Part shown: piece by piece, positions 7,830-18,091 of the stretch | How positions within the stretch are numbered: the stretch's first letter is position 1 | How the letters are laid out: every line of letters begins with the position of its first letter | From: B1Sed10-231 sp046483385 | Lineage (GTDB): Bacteria > Planctomycetota > Brocadiia > SM23-32 | Length of the DNA: 30,018 bases | Direction: 5' to 3' | NCBI GenBank assembly: GCA_046483385.1 | Contig: JAWODG010000099.1 | Location: 1-30,018, forward strand | Position numbers and translations under genes: made by a program | The notes under the pieces: model-generated | The model's database searches: none | What the model was told of the DNA's origin: nothing | What the model saw: only the letters and a program-made list of their open reading frames with translations

Positions 7830-9956
7830 ATGAGCTTTCTGCATCCGGCGCTGCTGTGGCTGGCCGGCGGGGCGGTGCTGCCGCTCATCGTGCACCTGTT
7901 CCACCGGCAGAAGCCGCGCATGATACGCTTTCCGGCCGTCCGCTTCGTGCGAACCAGCCGGCGGCGCAGTGTGCGCCGGCACCGCCTGAAGTACCTGCTG
8001 CTTCTGCTGTTGCGGATGGGTCTCCTCGTGCTGTTCGCGCTGCTGCTGGCGCGGCCGTTCGTGGGGGGCGGGGTGGTGGCGCAGGAGGGTGAGGCCGGCA
8101 CGCCCGCCGCGGTCGTCGTGGTGGATGACTCGCTGAGCATGAATTACACGGTGGGCGACATGAGCTGGTTCGACACGGCCCGCGGCCGCGCGCTGGACCT
8201 TGTGCGGCGGCTGCCGCCGAGCGGTGCGGCGGCCGTGCTGACGGCCTCCCGGCCCACCGGCAAGCTGGTGCGCGAGATGGAGGAGGTGGCCGCGCGTGTG
8301 CGGGGACTGAAACCTACCAACGGTTCAGCGCCCCTGTGGCGGGCCTTGCAGAGCGCCGACGAACTTCTCTCGACGGGTGCGGCCGGCCGCCGCGACATCT
8401 ACGTCCTGACCGACATGACGCCCGGTGCGTGGCCGGGATACGAGCACCGCGTGCAGGAGCTGGGTCCGGAGACCAGCGTGTACATCGCTGACTGTGGAGC
8501 CGACGACGCCTCCAACGGCGCCGTGACGGACGTGCAGGACGAGGGCCAGCCGGCGTTGCGCGGCGGCAGGCTGGGCATCAGGGCGACGGTCCGCGCTTCG
8601 GGGGGGCCGCTCTCGCGGACCGTCCAGTTCGAGATGGATGGGAAGGCCCTCGGCCGGCAGTCGGTGGAGCTGGCCGCCGGTGAGGAGACCACGGTGCGCT
8701 TCGTGGCCGAGCTGGCCGAGAGCGGCCACCACTGGGGCCGCTTCCGCTTTCTGAGCCCCGACTCGCTGCCGCAGGACGACGAGCGGTCGTTCACGCTGGA
8801 GGTGGCTTCCGAGGTGACCGTTCTGTGCGTCGAGGACGAGGTCGGGCCGGAAGGAGAAGCGGCCTCCTACTTCCTGCGGCTCGCCCTGAACCCGTGGGGG
8901 CAGGAGGAGCGCAGCCCGTTCCGCGTGGAGACGGTGACCGGAGAGCAACTGGCCGACCTGTCGCTCGGCCCGTACGACGTGGTGGCATTGGTGGAGGCGG
9001 GGAACATTCCCGAGGCGGCGTGGCGGCGGCTGGGCGCCTTCGTGTCCGGCGGGGGCGGCCTGCTGGCCTTCTGCGGCCCGGAGACGGCGGAGAGCTGGCG
9101 CACCGACGAAGCGCGAGGTGTGCTGGGGGCGGCCGTGGGACAGGAGGTGACGGCGCCGTCGGGCGAAGCCTTCGGGCTCCGCATCGTGCGGAGCGAGCAT
9201 CCTCTCGTGCAAGCCATCGCGGAGTCGGGGGCCTCTCTGGGGCAGGGCAGGTTCTGGGGATGCCGCCGGCTGTCGCCGTCCGGAACGGCGGAGGAGGTGC
9301 TGAGCCTCGGTCCGGACCTGCCCGGGCTTCTGCTGGACCGCCGGGGCGGCCGGGTGGCCCTGTTTGCCTCTACCGCGGGCGACCGCTGGGGCTTGTTTGC
9401 GCGCACGCCTGCTTTCGTGCCGTTCTGCCAGGAAACCGTGCTCTATCTTGGCGACCGCGCTACCAGTGGAGTGGAAGCCTACACCGTGGGCGCGCAGGTG
9501 CCCATCCGCTTCGAGACTTCCCGCTGGCCCACTATCGTCAGCGTGCGGCCGCCGGGCGCGGAGTCGCCGGAGCGGCTTCTGCCCGGCACCACGCCGGGAC
9601 GGCGCACCTACTGGAAGACCGACCAGCCGGGGTACTACGCGGTGGAGTTCGAGCGCCGGGACGAGCGCTGGCCCGGCGGGTTCGCCGTCAACCCGGCCTC
9701 TATCGAGAGCCGGGTGGAGAAGGTCCCGTTTCCCGCGTTGGCGGAGGCTATCAAGGCGGAGACTGTCGAGCTCCTGGGTGAGCGCATGGCGTCGGACGGG
9801 GGCGCGGGCCCGGCCGGGAGCGTGGAGCTGACGCCCTACCTGGTGGGGCTCGCGCTGGCCATGCTGCTGGCAGAGTGCTACCTGGCCAACCGGTTCTACG
9901 GGATGAGCGGGCAGACCGGGGCCGCTGAGCCGGCAGCGACGTCAACGGAAGGGTGA
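7830..9956 (+). CDS. BatA-type membrane protein with von Willebrand domain
   Basis: A 708-residue membrane protein. The N-terminus (FLHPALLWLAGGAVLPLIVHLFHRQKPR) is the typical BatA/aerotolerance-regulator segment, with a first membrane helix at about 5-23. A basic stretch (RTSRRRSVRRHRLK) and a second helix at about 55-75 follow. VVVVDDSLSMNY (96-106) gives a DxSxS metal site at Asp99, Ser101 and Ser103, opening a von Willebrand-like domain. The long middle part looks like a beta domain followed by a glutamine-amidotransferase-like fold (SGGGGLLAFCGPE) as in related planctomycete proteins. A third helix lies near 668-687, followed by a short tail. It is very probably co-transcribed and co-functional with the DUF58 protein. 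Its last 15 bases overlap the 3' end of the convergent gene. Confidence 0.85.
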   Translation: MSFLHPALLWLAGGAVLPLIVHLFHRQKPRMIRFPAVRFVRTSRRRSVRRHRLKYLLLLLLRMGLLVLFALLLARPFVGGGVVAQEGEAGTPAAVVVVDDSLSMNYTVGDMSWFDTARGRALDLVRRLPPSGAAAVLTASRPTGKLVREMEEVAARVRGLKPTNGSAPLWRALQSADELLSTGAAGRRDIYVLTDMTPGAWPGYEHRVQELGPETSVYIADCGADDASNGAVTDVQDEGQPALRGGRLGIRATVRASGGPLSRTVQFEMDGKALGRQSVELAAGEETTVRFVAELAESGHHWGRFRFLSPDSLPQDDERSFTLEVASEVTVLCVEDEVGPEGEAASYFLRLALNPWGQEERSPFRVETVTGEQLADLSLGPYDVVALVEAGNIPEAAWRRLGAFVSGGGGLLAFCGPETAESWRTDEARGVLGAAVGQEVTAPSGEAFGLRIVRSEHPLVQAIAESGASLGQGRFWGCRRLSPSGTAEEVLSLGPDLPGLLLDRRGGRVALFASTAGDRWGLFARTPAFVPFCQETVLYLGDRATSGVEAYTVGAQVPIRFETSRWPTIVSVRPPGAESPERLLPGTTPGRRTYWKTDQPGYYAVEFERRDERWPGGFAVNPASIESRVEKVPFPALAEAIKAETVELLGERMASDGGAGPAGSVELTPYLVGLALAMLLAECYLANRFYGMSGQTGAAEPAATSTEG

Positions 9957-11180
9957 TTGCAGCCAGTCCGCCAGCCGGGTGGGCCACGTGGGTTCGACCG
10001 CTATGGCATCGCAGGGACAGACCTCGGCGCAGCAGTAGCAGCTTATGCATCGGCTCCGGTCCACGCGGTAGCGCCCCTCGTCCTCCTCGTAACTGATGGC
10101 GTGGCTGGGGCAGTTGCGGGCGCACTCACCGCACGCGCGGCAACGGCCGACGTCGATGCTCGCGTAGCGCGTACGGAACGCCCGCAGCAGGCCGCGGATG
10201 GCCCAGCGGGGCACCAGTCGCGCCAGCGGGCTGCTGGCATAGGTCGGCGGCTTGGCGAAGTCCTCCAGCGCGAACGCCTCGGCCGGCTCACCGCGGACCT
10301 GAATGTCGGCGGGGGCCACGGTTCCCAGCCCGCGCTCGCGGCACTGCGCCAGCAGCGGCACCTGCGTGGGGTTGAAGCCCATCACTTCCGCGCAGAAGCT
10401 GTCCAGCGCCACCGGATCCGCGCCCGCGGCTATCAGCTCCACGTGGCGCAGGTTGCCGTTGTTGGGTCCACGCCCCTCCATGCCGACCACGCCGTCCACG
10501 AACGCGACGGCCGGCGGCAGGGCGGCGTAGAGGTCGCACAGCAGCGTGGCGAACTCGCGGGGGTGGGGCGCCTTCATGTGCGCCTGCTTCTTGGCGCCGC
10601 CCGGCACCAGGCCGAACAGGTTCTTCACCGGGCCCGTCACCCACGTGAGCATGTGGGTCTTCAGCTTGGCCACCGAGACTATGAGATCAAACTGGTCGAG
10701 ATTGGAGGGCAGCGGTATCTCGGTATATATCCAGCCGCTCTCGAAGGAGAGCGTCTCCCGGGGCTGGGCGTCCACGTTGTAGATGGTGGCGCCCAGCTTG
10801 CGGGCAACGTCCACCATGCCCGAGCGATGCAGGGCCCTCTCGGTGGAATCGTTGCTGAAGCTGCCGCAGGAATCGCCGATGGCCACCCGGCAGCCGAAGT
10901 CGTCGCGCAGCATCTCCGCCACGGCCTCCACCACGGCCGGGTGCGTGTTGACGTGCTCCTCGGGTCCCCGTGTGCTGGACAGCAGGTTCGGTTTGACCAG
11001 CACCGCGCCGGCTTCGAGGAGCGCCTCCTGCAGGTCGGGCAGCTCCTGCACGCAACGCCCGACGGCTTCGCGGACAGAGTCGAGTTTGTAGCTGATGCAA
11101 CGGGCCGTGCCGACCGTAGCGCCGGGTTCATCGCTGCGCCGCGGCGGCGTGCCGACCATTGTGGACTTCGTCTGGGCCAC
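9942..11180 (-). CDS. DUF362 protein with C-terminal 2x[4Fe-4S] ferredoxin domain
   Basis: The start is set at the GTG at 11180 (412 residues). AGGAGG on the minus strand ends 10 bases before it, while the more upstream in-frame ATG at 11285 would place the secA promoter inside the gene. An ATG at 11159 is an alternative. The DUF362 domain covers about residues 20-300, with LVKPNLL (61-67), IGDSCGSFSND (101-111), LIVSVAKLKTHMLTWVTGPVKNLFG (166-190) and FVDGVVGMEGRGP (227-239). The tail has two cluster motifs: Cys347-350-353-357 and Cys378-381-384-388. DUF362 proteins with this tail are common in anaerobes and PVC bacteria but have no firmly established reaction; an iron-sulfur redox or assembly role is inferred. 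It is convergent with the BatA-like gene, sharing 15 bases. Confidence 0.85.
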   Translation of the reverse strand: MAQTKSTMVGTPPRRSDEPGATVGTARCISYKLDSVREAVGRCVQELPDLQEALLEAGAVLVKPNLLSSTRGPEEHVNTHPAVVEAVAEMLRDDFGCRVAIGDSCGSFSNDSTERALHRSGMVDVARKLGATIYNVDAQPRETLSFESGWIYTEIPLPSNLDQFDLIVSVAKLKTHMLTWVTGPVKNLFGLVPGGAKKQAHMKAPHPREFATLLCDLYAALPPAVAFVDGVVGMEGRGPNNGNLRHVELIAAGADPVALDSFCAEVMGFNPTQVPLLAQCRERGLGTVAPADIQVRGEPAEAFALEDFAKPPTYASSPLARLVPRWAIRGLLRAFRTRYASIDVGRCRACGECARNCPSHAISYEEDEGRYRVDRSRCISCYCCAEVCPCDAIAVEPTWPTRLADWLQSPFR

Positions 11181-11269
11181 TTTCCCCGGGCCTCCTGAAC
11201 GGTGGAACTGCCATTGTACGGTTTCCGGCGGGTCGGACGAAAGAGCGGCTTTCGTGCGGGCTGTCATGA

Positions 11270-11299
11270 TGGACAGCGAAGGCATCGTTCACCTATAAT
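11270..11299 (+). promoter_or_regulatory. secA promoter (sigma70-like)
   Basis: TGGACA (11270-11275) and a perfect TATAAT (11294-11299) are separated by 18 bases. Transcription would start near 11306, leaving a leader of about 40 bases before the ATG at 11345. Confidence 0.65.
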
Positions 11300-11344
11300 A
11301 CAGGGATGAATCGCCAATTCAGGCTCAGGCAGTGATACCCCCAA

Positions 11345-13996
<2,652 letters not shown>

Positions 13997-14014
13997 TTGA
14001 CGGCCACGGGTGGT

Positions 14015-14078
14015 CCAAGCCCGGTGCCCTGCCCGAATCCCAGGGGACCGTGCTCGTAGTCGACCGCTATGGCGGTCG
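14015..14078 (+). repeat. Intergenic repeat copy D with GTAG-headed hairpin
   Basis: CAAGCC and GCCCGAATC (14031-14039) are followed by CTCGTAGTCG, with GTAG at 14056-14059. A perfect hairpin follows: CGACCGC, loop TATG, GCGGTCG (14061-14078). The layout and spacing match copy C at 4939-4998. It lies 20-80 bases beyond the secA stop codon. Confidence 0.6.
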
Positions 14079-14112
14079 CACCAAAGTTGGCACAAACATC
14101 CAGCCCCCAAGA

Positions 14113-14147
14113 GAAAGCAGTCCCCGGTGGGAGCCGCTTTCCGTTTT
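14113..14147. terminator. Likely terminator between convergent secA and the DUF3352-like gene
   Basis: GAAAGC (14113-14118) pairs with GCTTTC (14136-14141), with an inner TCCC/GGGA stem and CGGT loop. On the plus strand it is followed by CGTTTT, on the minus strand by TCTT. It sits between two convergent genes and could serve both, more convincingly secA. Confidence 0.5.
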
Positions 14148-14189
14148 GCTCTGTCCGTGACGCGTTCTACCTCGTGGCGTGTGGGAAAT

Positions 14190-15896
14190 TCACCGCGCGT
14201 CGTGCGCCAGGTCGAGCCTCAGGTAGTGGTCCGTCCGACCCTCGCCGAACGCGGCCGCGAACTCCACGCTGTCCACCAGGGACAGCAGTTTCCCCAGCGC
14301 CTCCAGTTCCCGCCGTGCCTGCGCTTCCGGTTTATTGTCCTTCTCCATGGCGCGCCGCAGCAGGAAGCCGTGGTACTGCTCCAGCATGTCTGAGACGGTC
14401 CGCACATTCATCACACCCGCGCCGAACAGTGTGCCGTCCGCTCGGGGCGTGCGGATTCTGGCGGCGCCACGAGCGGTATCGACCACGTCACGCGCGGCGG
14501 CCGGGGACGTGGTGACGACCATGGTGCCCTCCACCACGCCGAAGGTGGGGGCGATTCTGGCCCAGATCCCCGGCTCGTCAACCATGACGGTTGTGAGGCG
14601 GACGCCGTCGTGCTCGCTATGGTTGAGTGTGACGTCGTGCTTGCCCTCGGCCCGGGCGAAGGTGACGACGGCGCCGACGATGCTCTCGATCGCGGTCGGC
14701 AGGTGGGCCGTCTCCCGCAGGCCGATGACCAGCCCGGCGGCCGGCGGCGCGTCCTGTGTCTCCGCGGGCAGCACCATGAGCGCGCCCTGCCCGGTGAATT
14801 CGGCCAGCAGTTCCTCCCGGCTGTACACGCCGCCGACCATATTCACCAGCATGTCCATCACCTGCTCGGTCTTCTCCGCCCGGCGGGGGGCAACCTCCCG
14901 GAGCATATCCATCATGGAGTGCCAGGAGCCTTCGGAGTCCAGGCTGCGCGCAGCGACGAGGGCCGCGTTGCGCGGCGCCAGTTCCAGCACGTCCAGGCGC
15001 GAGCCCTCTTCGGGGAAGATCCGCGCCAGTCCCGCCGGCAGGCGGTTCCCCTGGTAGGCCACTGTCACCCGGGCGCTGACGTCTTCCTCGTGCAGCACGC
15101 TCAGCATCAGGAACCTCGCGGTGGGGAGGGCCTCCGCGAGCCGCCTCATGACAAGACGCTCATGGCCGTGACCGGGCACTTCGGCCTCGCGCCGGATCTG
15201 CTCGGAGAGCGCCTCCAGGGCGGCGCCGCCCACGTAGCCGACGGCCAGCGCGCCCCGCTCGGCCATGCGCATCGCGTCCCCGAAGTCGGCCGAATCCGCC
15301 ATGGCTTCCGCCGCGCCCGCGGCCGTGTCGATGACACGTTCCACGGCGGAACGGTCCTCGCTGACCGCCAGCGCCCGGCCGGACATGGCGTGATAGCGCG
15401 TCTTGCCGTCCTTCATCTCGCTGGCATGAACCTGGATGCCTTTATACTGCGAGGTGGCGGTGTCCAGCAGGTCGCCGGTGAGGCGCTGCACCCGCTGGAA
15501 CTCGTCCACCGCGTCGCGCAGGGCGACCTCGCTCTCGGCCTCGACCACCAGGACGCCCGTTTCGTCGGAGAAGACGGCCAGCGCGGCCTCGCGCCCGAGG
15601 AGGCCCATCAGCACGTCTCGGGCGCTCACGTCGTGGGCGCGCTCGAATTCCCGGATCCCCCCCTCGGCCTCCCGTATCTTTTCGGCCAGTTCCGGCATGA
15701 ACGTCGGGTCCTTCAGATGTGCCAGCAGGGGGCTGTTGGCGAACTCCTCGTAGTGCCTCTCCAGGTCCGTCACCTTCACGACGGCAAGGGCGTCTTGCGG
15801 CACGTAGCCCTCAACGGCGGCCTCGGCGCGGAGCGCCGGCAGGCAGAGCGCCGCAGCTATCACGGCCAGCGTCAGCAGTTTCCCGTGGCGTTTCAT
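14190..15896 (-). CDS. DUF3352-like exported protein
   Basis: A 568-residue protein. The ATG at 15896 is chosen because AGAGGAG precedes it, it overlaps the upstream stop as ATGA, and it opens a signal peptide (MKRHGKLLTLAVIAAALCLPALRAEA/A). The mature sequence begins VEGYVPQDALAVVKVTDLERHYEEFANSPL, which resembles DUF3352-type periplasmic proteins of Planctomycetota that begin with a 'P.DA' strand and a helix with '.SPL...L'. The rest alternates helices and strands, with GDLLDTATSQYKGIQVH and LLVAARSLD-like segments. No enzyme motif was seen. As the last gene of a sigma/anti-sigma operon, it is a candidate sensor or effector at the envelope. The assignment to DUF3352 is from pattern resemblance only. 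Confidence 0.75.
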   Translation of the reverse strand: MKRHGKLLTLAVIAAALCLPALRAEAAVEGYVPQDALAVVKVTDLERHYEEFANSPLLAHLKDPTFMPELAEKIREAEGGIREFERAHDVSARDVLMGLLGREAALAVFSDETGVLVVEAESEVALRDAVDEFQRVQRLTGDLLDTATSQYKGIQVHASEMKDGKTRYHAMSGRALAVSEDRSAVERVIDTAAGAAEAMADSADFGDAMRMAERGALAVGYVGGAALEALSEQIRREAEVPGHGHERLVMRRLAEALPTARFLMLSVLHEEDVSARVTVAYQGNRLPAGLARIFPEEGSRLDVLELAPRNAALVAARSLDSEGSWHSMMDMLREVAPRRAEKTEQVMDMLVNMVGGVYSREELLAEFTGQGALMVLPAETQDAPPAAGLVIGLRETAHLPTAIESIVGAVVTFARAEGKHDVTLNHSEHDGVRLTTVMVDEPGIWARIAPTFGVVEGTMVVTTSPAAARDVVDTARGAARIRTPRADGTLFGAGVMNVRTVSDMLEQYHGFLLRRAMEKDNKPEAQARRELEALGKLLSLVDSVEFAAAFGEGRTDHYLRLDLAHDAR

Positions 15897-16378
15897 TGCT
15901 CGTTCTCCTCTTGTGGCAGGTGCCTCTCTTCCAGCGGTACGAACCGGCGCAGGGCGGACTCGGCGGACCGAGGCCACCGGGGCAGCGGCACGCGCGCCCG
16001 GGCCAGCTCCTCCAGCGGCTCTCGGCCGGCGCTCAGGGCGGCGGCCCCGACGCCGCGCGCGCCCTCGAAGGCCGCCCGAAGCTCCGTGCGGACAGCCTCA
16101 CCGCAGCGCTCGAGCGCCAGCAGGTCCCCGTTTGCGCCGGGCGGCGGGGGTGTCCCGGGAGAGCGCAGCAAGGCGATAAGCCCACCCGCCGCCACCAGCA
16201 GCAGCGCCGCCGCGGCCAGAAGGGCCCGGACCGGGAAGCGCACGACCTTCTCCTCGCGCTCCCGGCGCTCCTTCAGTCGCCGCAGGAACGCCTCGCCGTC
16301 CACGCGCTCCTCTTCGGAGCGGAGGTAGCGGCGCACCAGGCCGTCCATCGGATCGCTCTTTCGGGTGTCGTCCCTCAT
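15893..16378 (-). CDS. Single-span membrane protein, putative anti-sigma factor
   Basis: A 161-residue protein whose start at 16378 overlaps the sigma-factor stop as ATGA. Its own stop overlaps the next start in the same way. GGGAGAG lies just upstream of the start. Residues 1-48 are charged and probably cytoplasmic (DGLVRRYLRSEEERVDGEAFLRRLKERRE), 50-72 form one membrane helix, and residues 73-161 are extracytoplasmic after a proline-rich linker (GTPPPPG). This topology and the gene order fit an anti-sigma factor that holds the ECF sigma at the membrane. No HxxxCxxC zinc motif is present, so it is not a classical ZAS-domain protein. A longer in-frame version running through the sigma gene was discarded. 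Confidence 0.75.
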   Translation of the reverse strand: MRDDTRKSDPMDGLVRRYLRSEEERVDGEAFLRRLKERREREEKVVRFPVRALLAAAALLLVAAGGLIALLRSPGTPPPPGANGDLLALERCGEAVRTELRAAFEGARGVGAAALSAGREPLEELARARVPLPRWPRSAESALRRFVPLEERHLPQEENEQ

Positions 16379-16911
16379 CTCAGCTCTCCCGGCAGCCTCG
16401 AGCCCAGGTTCTGCTTCAGGCGCTCGCGTCCCCGATGCACCAGGACGCCGGCGTTGCTGTCGCTGACGTCCAGTGTGGCGGCAATCTGCTTCAGCGTCCG
16501 GCCCATGGCCTTCAGCTCGACGGCCGCGCGCTGCATCGGCGGCAGCGCCCTCAGCTCCTGTTCCACGCGGTCCATCAGCTCCCGCTCGACGGCGGCGTCG
16601 GCCGGGTCCGGTGCGGCATTGCTCGCCACCTCGTCCGCCAGGGACCAGCCCCGGGCGCTCTCGGCGTCCAGGCTCAGCAGCTCCCGGCGTCGGGTTGTGG
16701 CGTTTATGCACGCGTTGGTCACCGATCGGAACACCAGCTTCTCCCCGTCTTCCAGCAGGTCGTAGTCGTCGTGGTCCAGCAGCCTTATCATCACGTCCTG
16801 CACCACGTCTTCGGCCCGGTCGGGCCGTTTCAGCAGAGTTCGCGCGTAGGCGACCGCCCGGGGGGCGATCTCCCGTATCCACGCGTCCAGTTTTGCATCC
16901 GAACCTGTCAA
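16375..16911 (-). CDS. ECF-type RNA polymerase sigma factor
   Basis: A 178-residue sigma-70 family protein of ECF size. Region 2 is at about 15-78 (AYARTLLKRPDRAEDVVQDVMIRLLDH, then KLVFRSVTNACINATTRRR). Region 4 is at about 112-168 (LRALPPMQRAAVELKAMGRTLKQIAATLDVSDSNAGVLVHRGRERLKQ), a helix-turn-helix that reads the -35. There is no region 1 or 3. The start is TTG at 16911: GGAG lies 7 bases before it on the minus strand, and the next in-frame ATG (residue 41) would cut into region 2. It is the first gene of a three-gene unit with the putative anti-sigma factor and a DUF3352-like exported protein, all joined by 4-base overlaps, so translational coupling is likely. Confidence 0.93.
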   Translation of the reverse strand: MTGSDAKLDAWIREIAPRAVAYARTLLKRPDRAEDVVQDVMIRLLDHDDYDLLEDGEKLVFRSVTNACINATTRRRELLSLDAESARGWSLADEVASNAAPDPADAAVERELMDRVEQELRALPPMQRAAVELKAMGRTLKQIAATLDVSDSNAGVLVHRGRERLKQNLGSRLPGELR

Positions 16912-17131
16912 GCCGTAACTCCGCGCGGTAACGTGTCGGCTACAGACAAGAACACACCCGCCAACGAAATCTTACACGGAAACCGCCGGCGTCCCCAACC
17001 GGCGGGCTCACCGCAGAGGACGCAGAGACCGCCGAGAGAGCAGAGAGAGAAGAGAAGGGAAACAGGCAAGAGGTGTAACCACAACGACCACGACGAACGG
17101 CACGACATTCAGCCAGGTTAGGGAACCCGGT

Positions 17132-17175
17132 TCGTCCTCGATCCCCGGGCTACGAAGCCCGGGGGGCGAGGACGA
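17132..17175. repeat. Long near-perfect hairpin
   Basis: TCGTCCTCG (17132-17140) pairs with CGAGGACGA (17067+100, i.e. 17167-17175). CCCCGGGCT (17143-17151) pairs with AGCCCGGGG (17156-17164) around an ACGA loop. The two 9-bp stems are separated only by a 2x2 mismatch (AT opposite GG). No T run follows, so it is not a standard terminator. Confidence 0.65.
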
Positions 17176-17690
17176 TGAAGTTGGGTCGCCTCGGCGGTTG
17201 CTGGTCCAAGGCCGCCGTTCCCGCCGAAGGCGGGCAAGCTTTGTGCCTTGGTGCCTTTGTGTGAGAACGGCAGGCATCAGCGGGCAGTGGGGCGTTGCGC
17301 CACGGAGCGGCGCGGTGACGGAGGGGCGGGCGCTTCAGCCCCGGTGTCCGGGGTGAGAGCCAAACAAAGCGCCCGGAGGGGCGCGGTGAACGAACGGGCA
17401 AGCCGGGCAACGACCGACTGCGCCCCGCCGGGGCGCATCTGTTCTCGGGCGGCTGCACCGGGACTGAAGTCCCGGCCTTCATGACCCGGCCCCTGCCGGG
17501 GCCGACGGCGGCGCGGCCGCGCTGCGAATGATGAATCAGGAATGCAGAATCATGAATTCAACGGCAACGGCGGACGGCCGAGCCTCCTTCGTTCGCCGTC
17601 CGGCGAACTACGGAGCCCAAGGGACGAGGACGAGCCTCCTCCGCCAAGGCTTCGGAGCCCAGGGGTCGAGGACGATTCAACGTGGGGCGT
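17149..17690 (+). repeat. Three direct copies of a GGAGCCC-CGAGGACGA element
   Basis: GGCTACGAAGCCCGGG... CGAGGACGATGAA (17148-17180), CTACGGAGCCCAAGGGACGA then GGACGA (17609-17634), and GGCTTCGGAGCCCAGGGGTC then GAGGACGATTCAA (17648-17680) share the order GGCTnCGnAGCCC, G-run and CGAGGACGA. The first and last copies also share a following TGGG. Confidence 0.5.
17339..17503. repeat. Run of five strong GC hairpins
   Basis: Stem-loops seen in order are CCCCGG-TGT-CCGGGG (17339-17353), GCGCCC-GGAG-GGGCGC (17369-17384), TGCGCCCC-GCC-GGGGCGCA (17419-17437), CCGGGACT-GA-AGTCCCGG (17458-17475) and GGCCCC-TGCC-GGGGCC (17488-17503). All arms are perfect. The array is not coding and resembles clustered palindromic repeats rather than one structured RNA. 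Confidence 0.55.
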
Positions 17691-17697
17691 GCCGGCT

Positions 17698-17725
17698 ATC
17701 AACTATCAACCAGCAACTATCAACT
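17698..17725 (+). repeat. 7-bp tandem repeat, four units
   Basis: ATCAACT, ATCAACC, AGCAACT and ATCAACT run without gaps. They resemble the short tandemly repeated heptamers (STRR) described in heterocystous cyanobacteria, though the unit sequence is different. Confidence 0.65.
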
Positions 17726-17850
17726 GCCTCTCGACGGCGAGCAGGAGCAGGAGCACGAGTGAGAGCACGAGGGCAAGTGAGCATGTCTTTCCGCCCTGCG
17801 CCATCTGCGTTCATCGGACTCTATCAGTGTCTAACCCAGTTGTCAGCAGG

Positions 17851-17867
17851 CAGTGGTCAGTGGTCAG
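17851..17867 (+). repeat. Short 7-bp tandem repeat (CAGTGGT)
   Basis: CAGTGGT occurs twice followed by CAG. It is preceded by the related word TTGTCAGCAGG. Same heptamer periodicity as at 17698-17725 but a different unit. Confidence 0.5.
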
Positions 17868-18062
17868 AGAACGACCGAACGGCGACCAGCCGAGGACGAC
17901 GACGATGTGAGTGCCTGAACCTGCCCTCACGTTGTGCCGTTCGTGGTGGTCGTTGTGGTCGTCGTGGTTAGGCCTTTTGCCTTTCCCGCCGAAGGCGGGC
18001 AGGCTCTGCTTGCTCTGCGTTCTCTGCGGTCTCCGCGGTTGAGACCTTTTCCGGGAACCCCC

Positions 18063-18091
18063 TTGACAGGCTTACTATTGGCGCGTATAGT
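18063..18091 (+). promoter_or_regulatory. dinB promoter (near-consensus sigma70-like)
   Basis: TTGACA (18063-18068) and TATAGT (18086-18091) are spaced by exactly 17 bases. Transcription would start near 18098, about 32 bases before the dinB ATG. Confidence 0.75.

Larger units (their letters stand above)
17076..17970. repeat. Inner inverted pair of AACCACAACGACC-type repeats
   Basis: Left copy: TAACCACAACGACCACGACG followed by AACGGCACGAC (17076-17105). Right copy (17931-17970), reading inversely: GTTGTGCCGTTCGTGGTGGT, then CGTTGTGGTCGTCGTGGTTA. The right copy has one extra unit. The same AACCACAACG word occurs again at 19528-19537 and, inverted, at 19669-19678 and 29492-29501. Confidence 0.65.
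17011..18044. repeat. Outer inverted pair of CGCAGAG-type repeats
   Basis: The left copy (17011-17045) reads CCGCAGAGGACGCAGAGACC and continues with GAGAG words. The right copy (18003-18044) is the inverse type, CTCTGCGTTCTCTGCGGTCT followed by CCGCGGTTGAG. Both are degenerate tandems of a unit near 9 bases. They enclose almost the entire island and point toward each other. Confidence 0.6.

Noticed and set aside
15893..16882. A 329-residue reading of the putative anti-sigma gene starting inside the sigma gene
   Set aside because: The first half runs out of frame through the clearly coding sigma factor and is low-complexity Arg/Gly/Ala. The start at 16378 has a ribosome-binding site and an ATGA overlap.
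17339..17503. Hairpin run as integron attC sites or one structured ncRNA
   Set aside because: No integrase, no attC core sites and no conserved single architecture; stems are short and independent.
17526..17870. Possible CRISPR array in the repeat island
   Set aside because: Repeats are 7-10 bases, contiguous or degenerate, and lack unique spacers of regular length; no cas genes are near.
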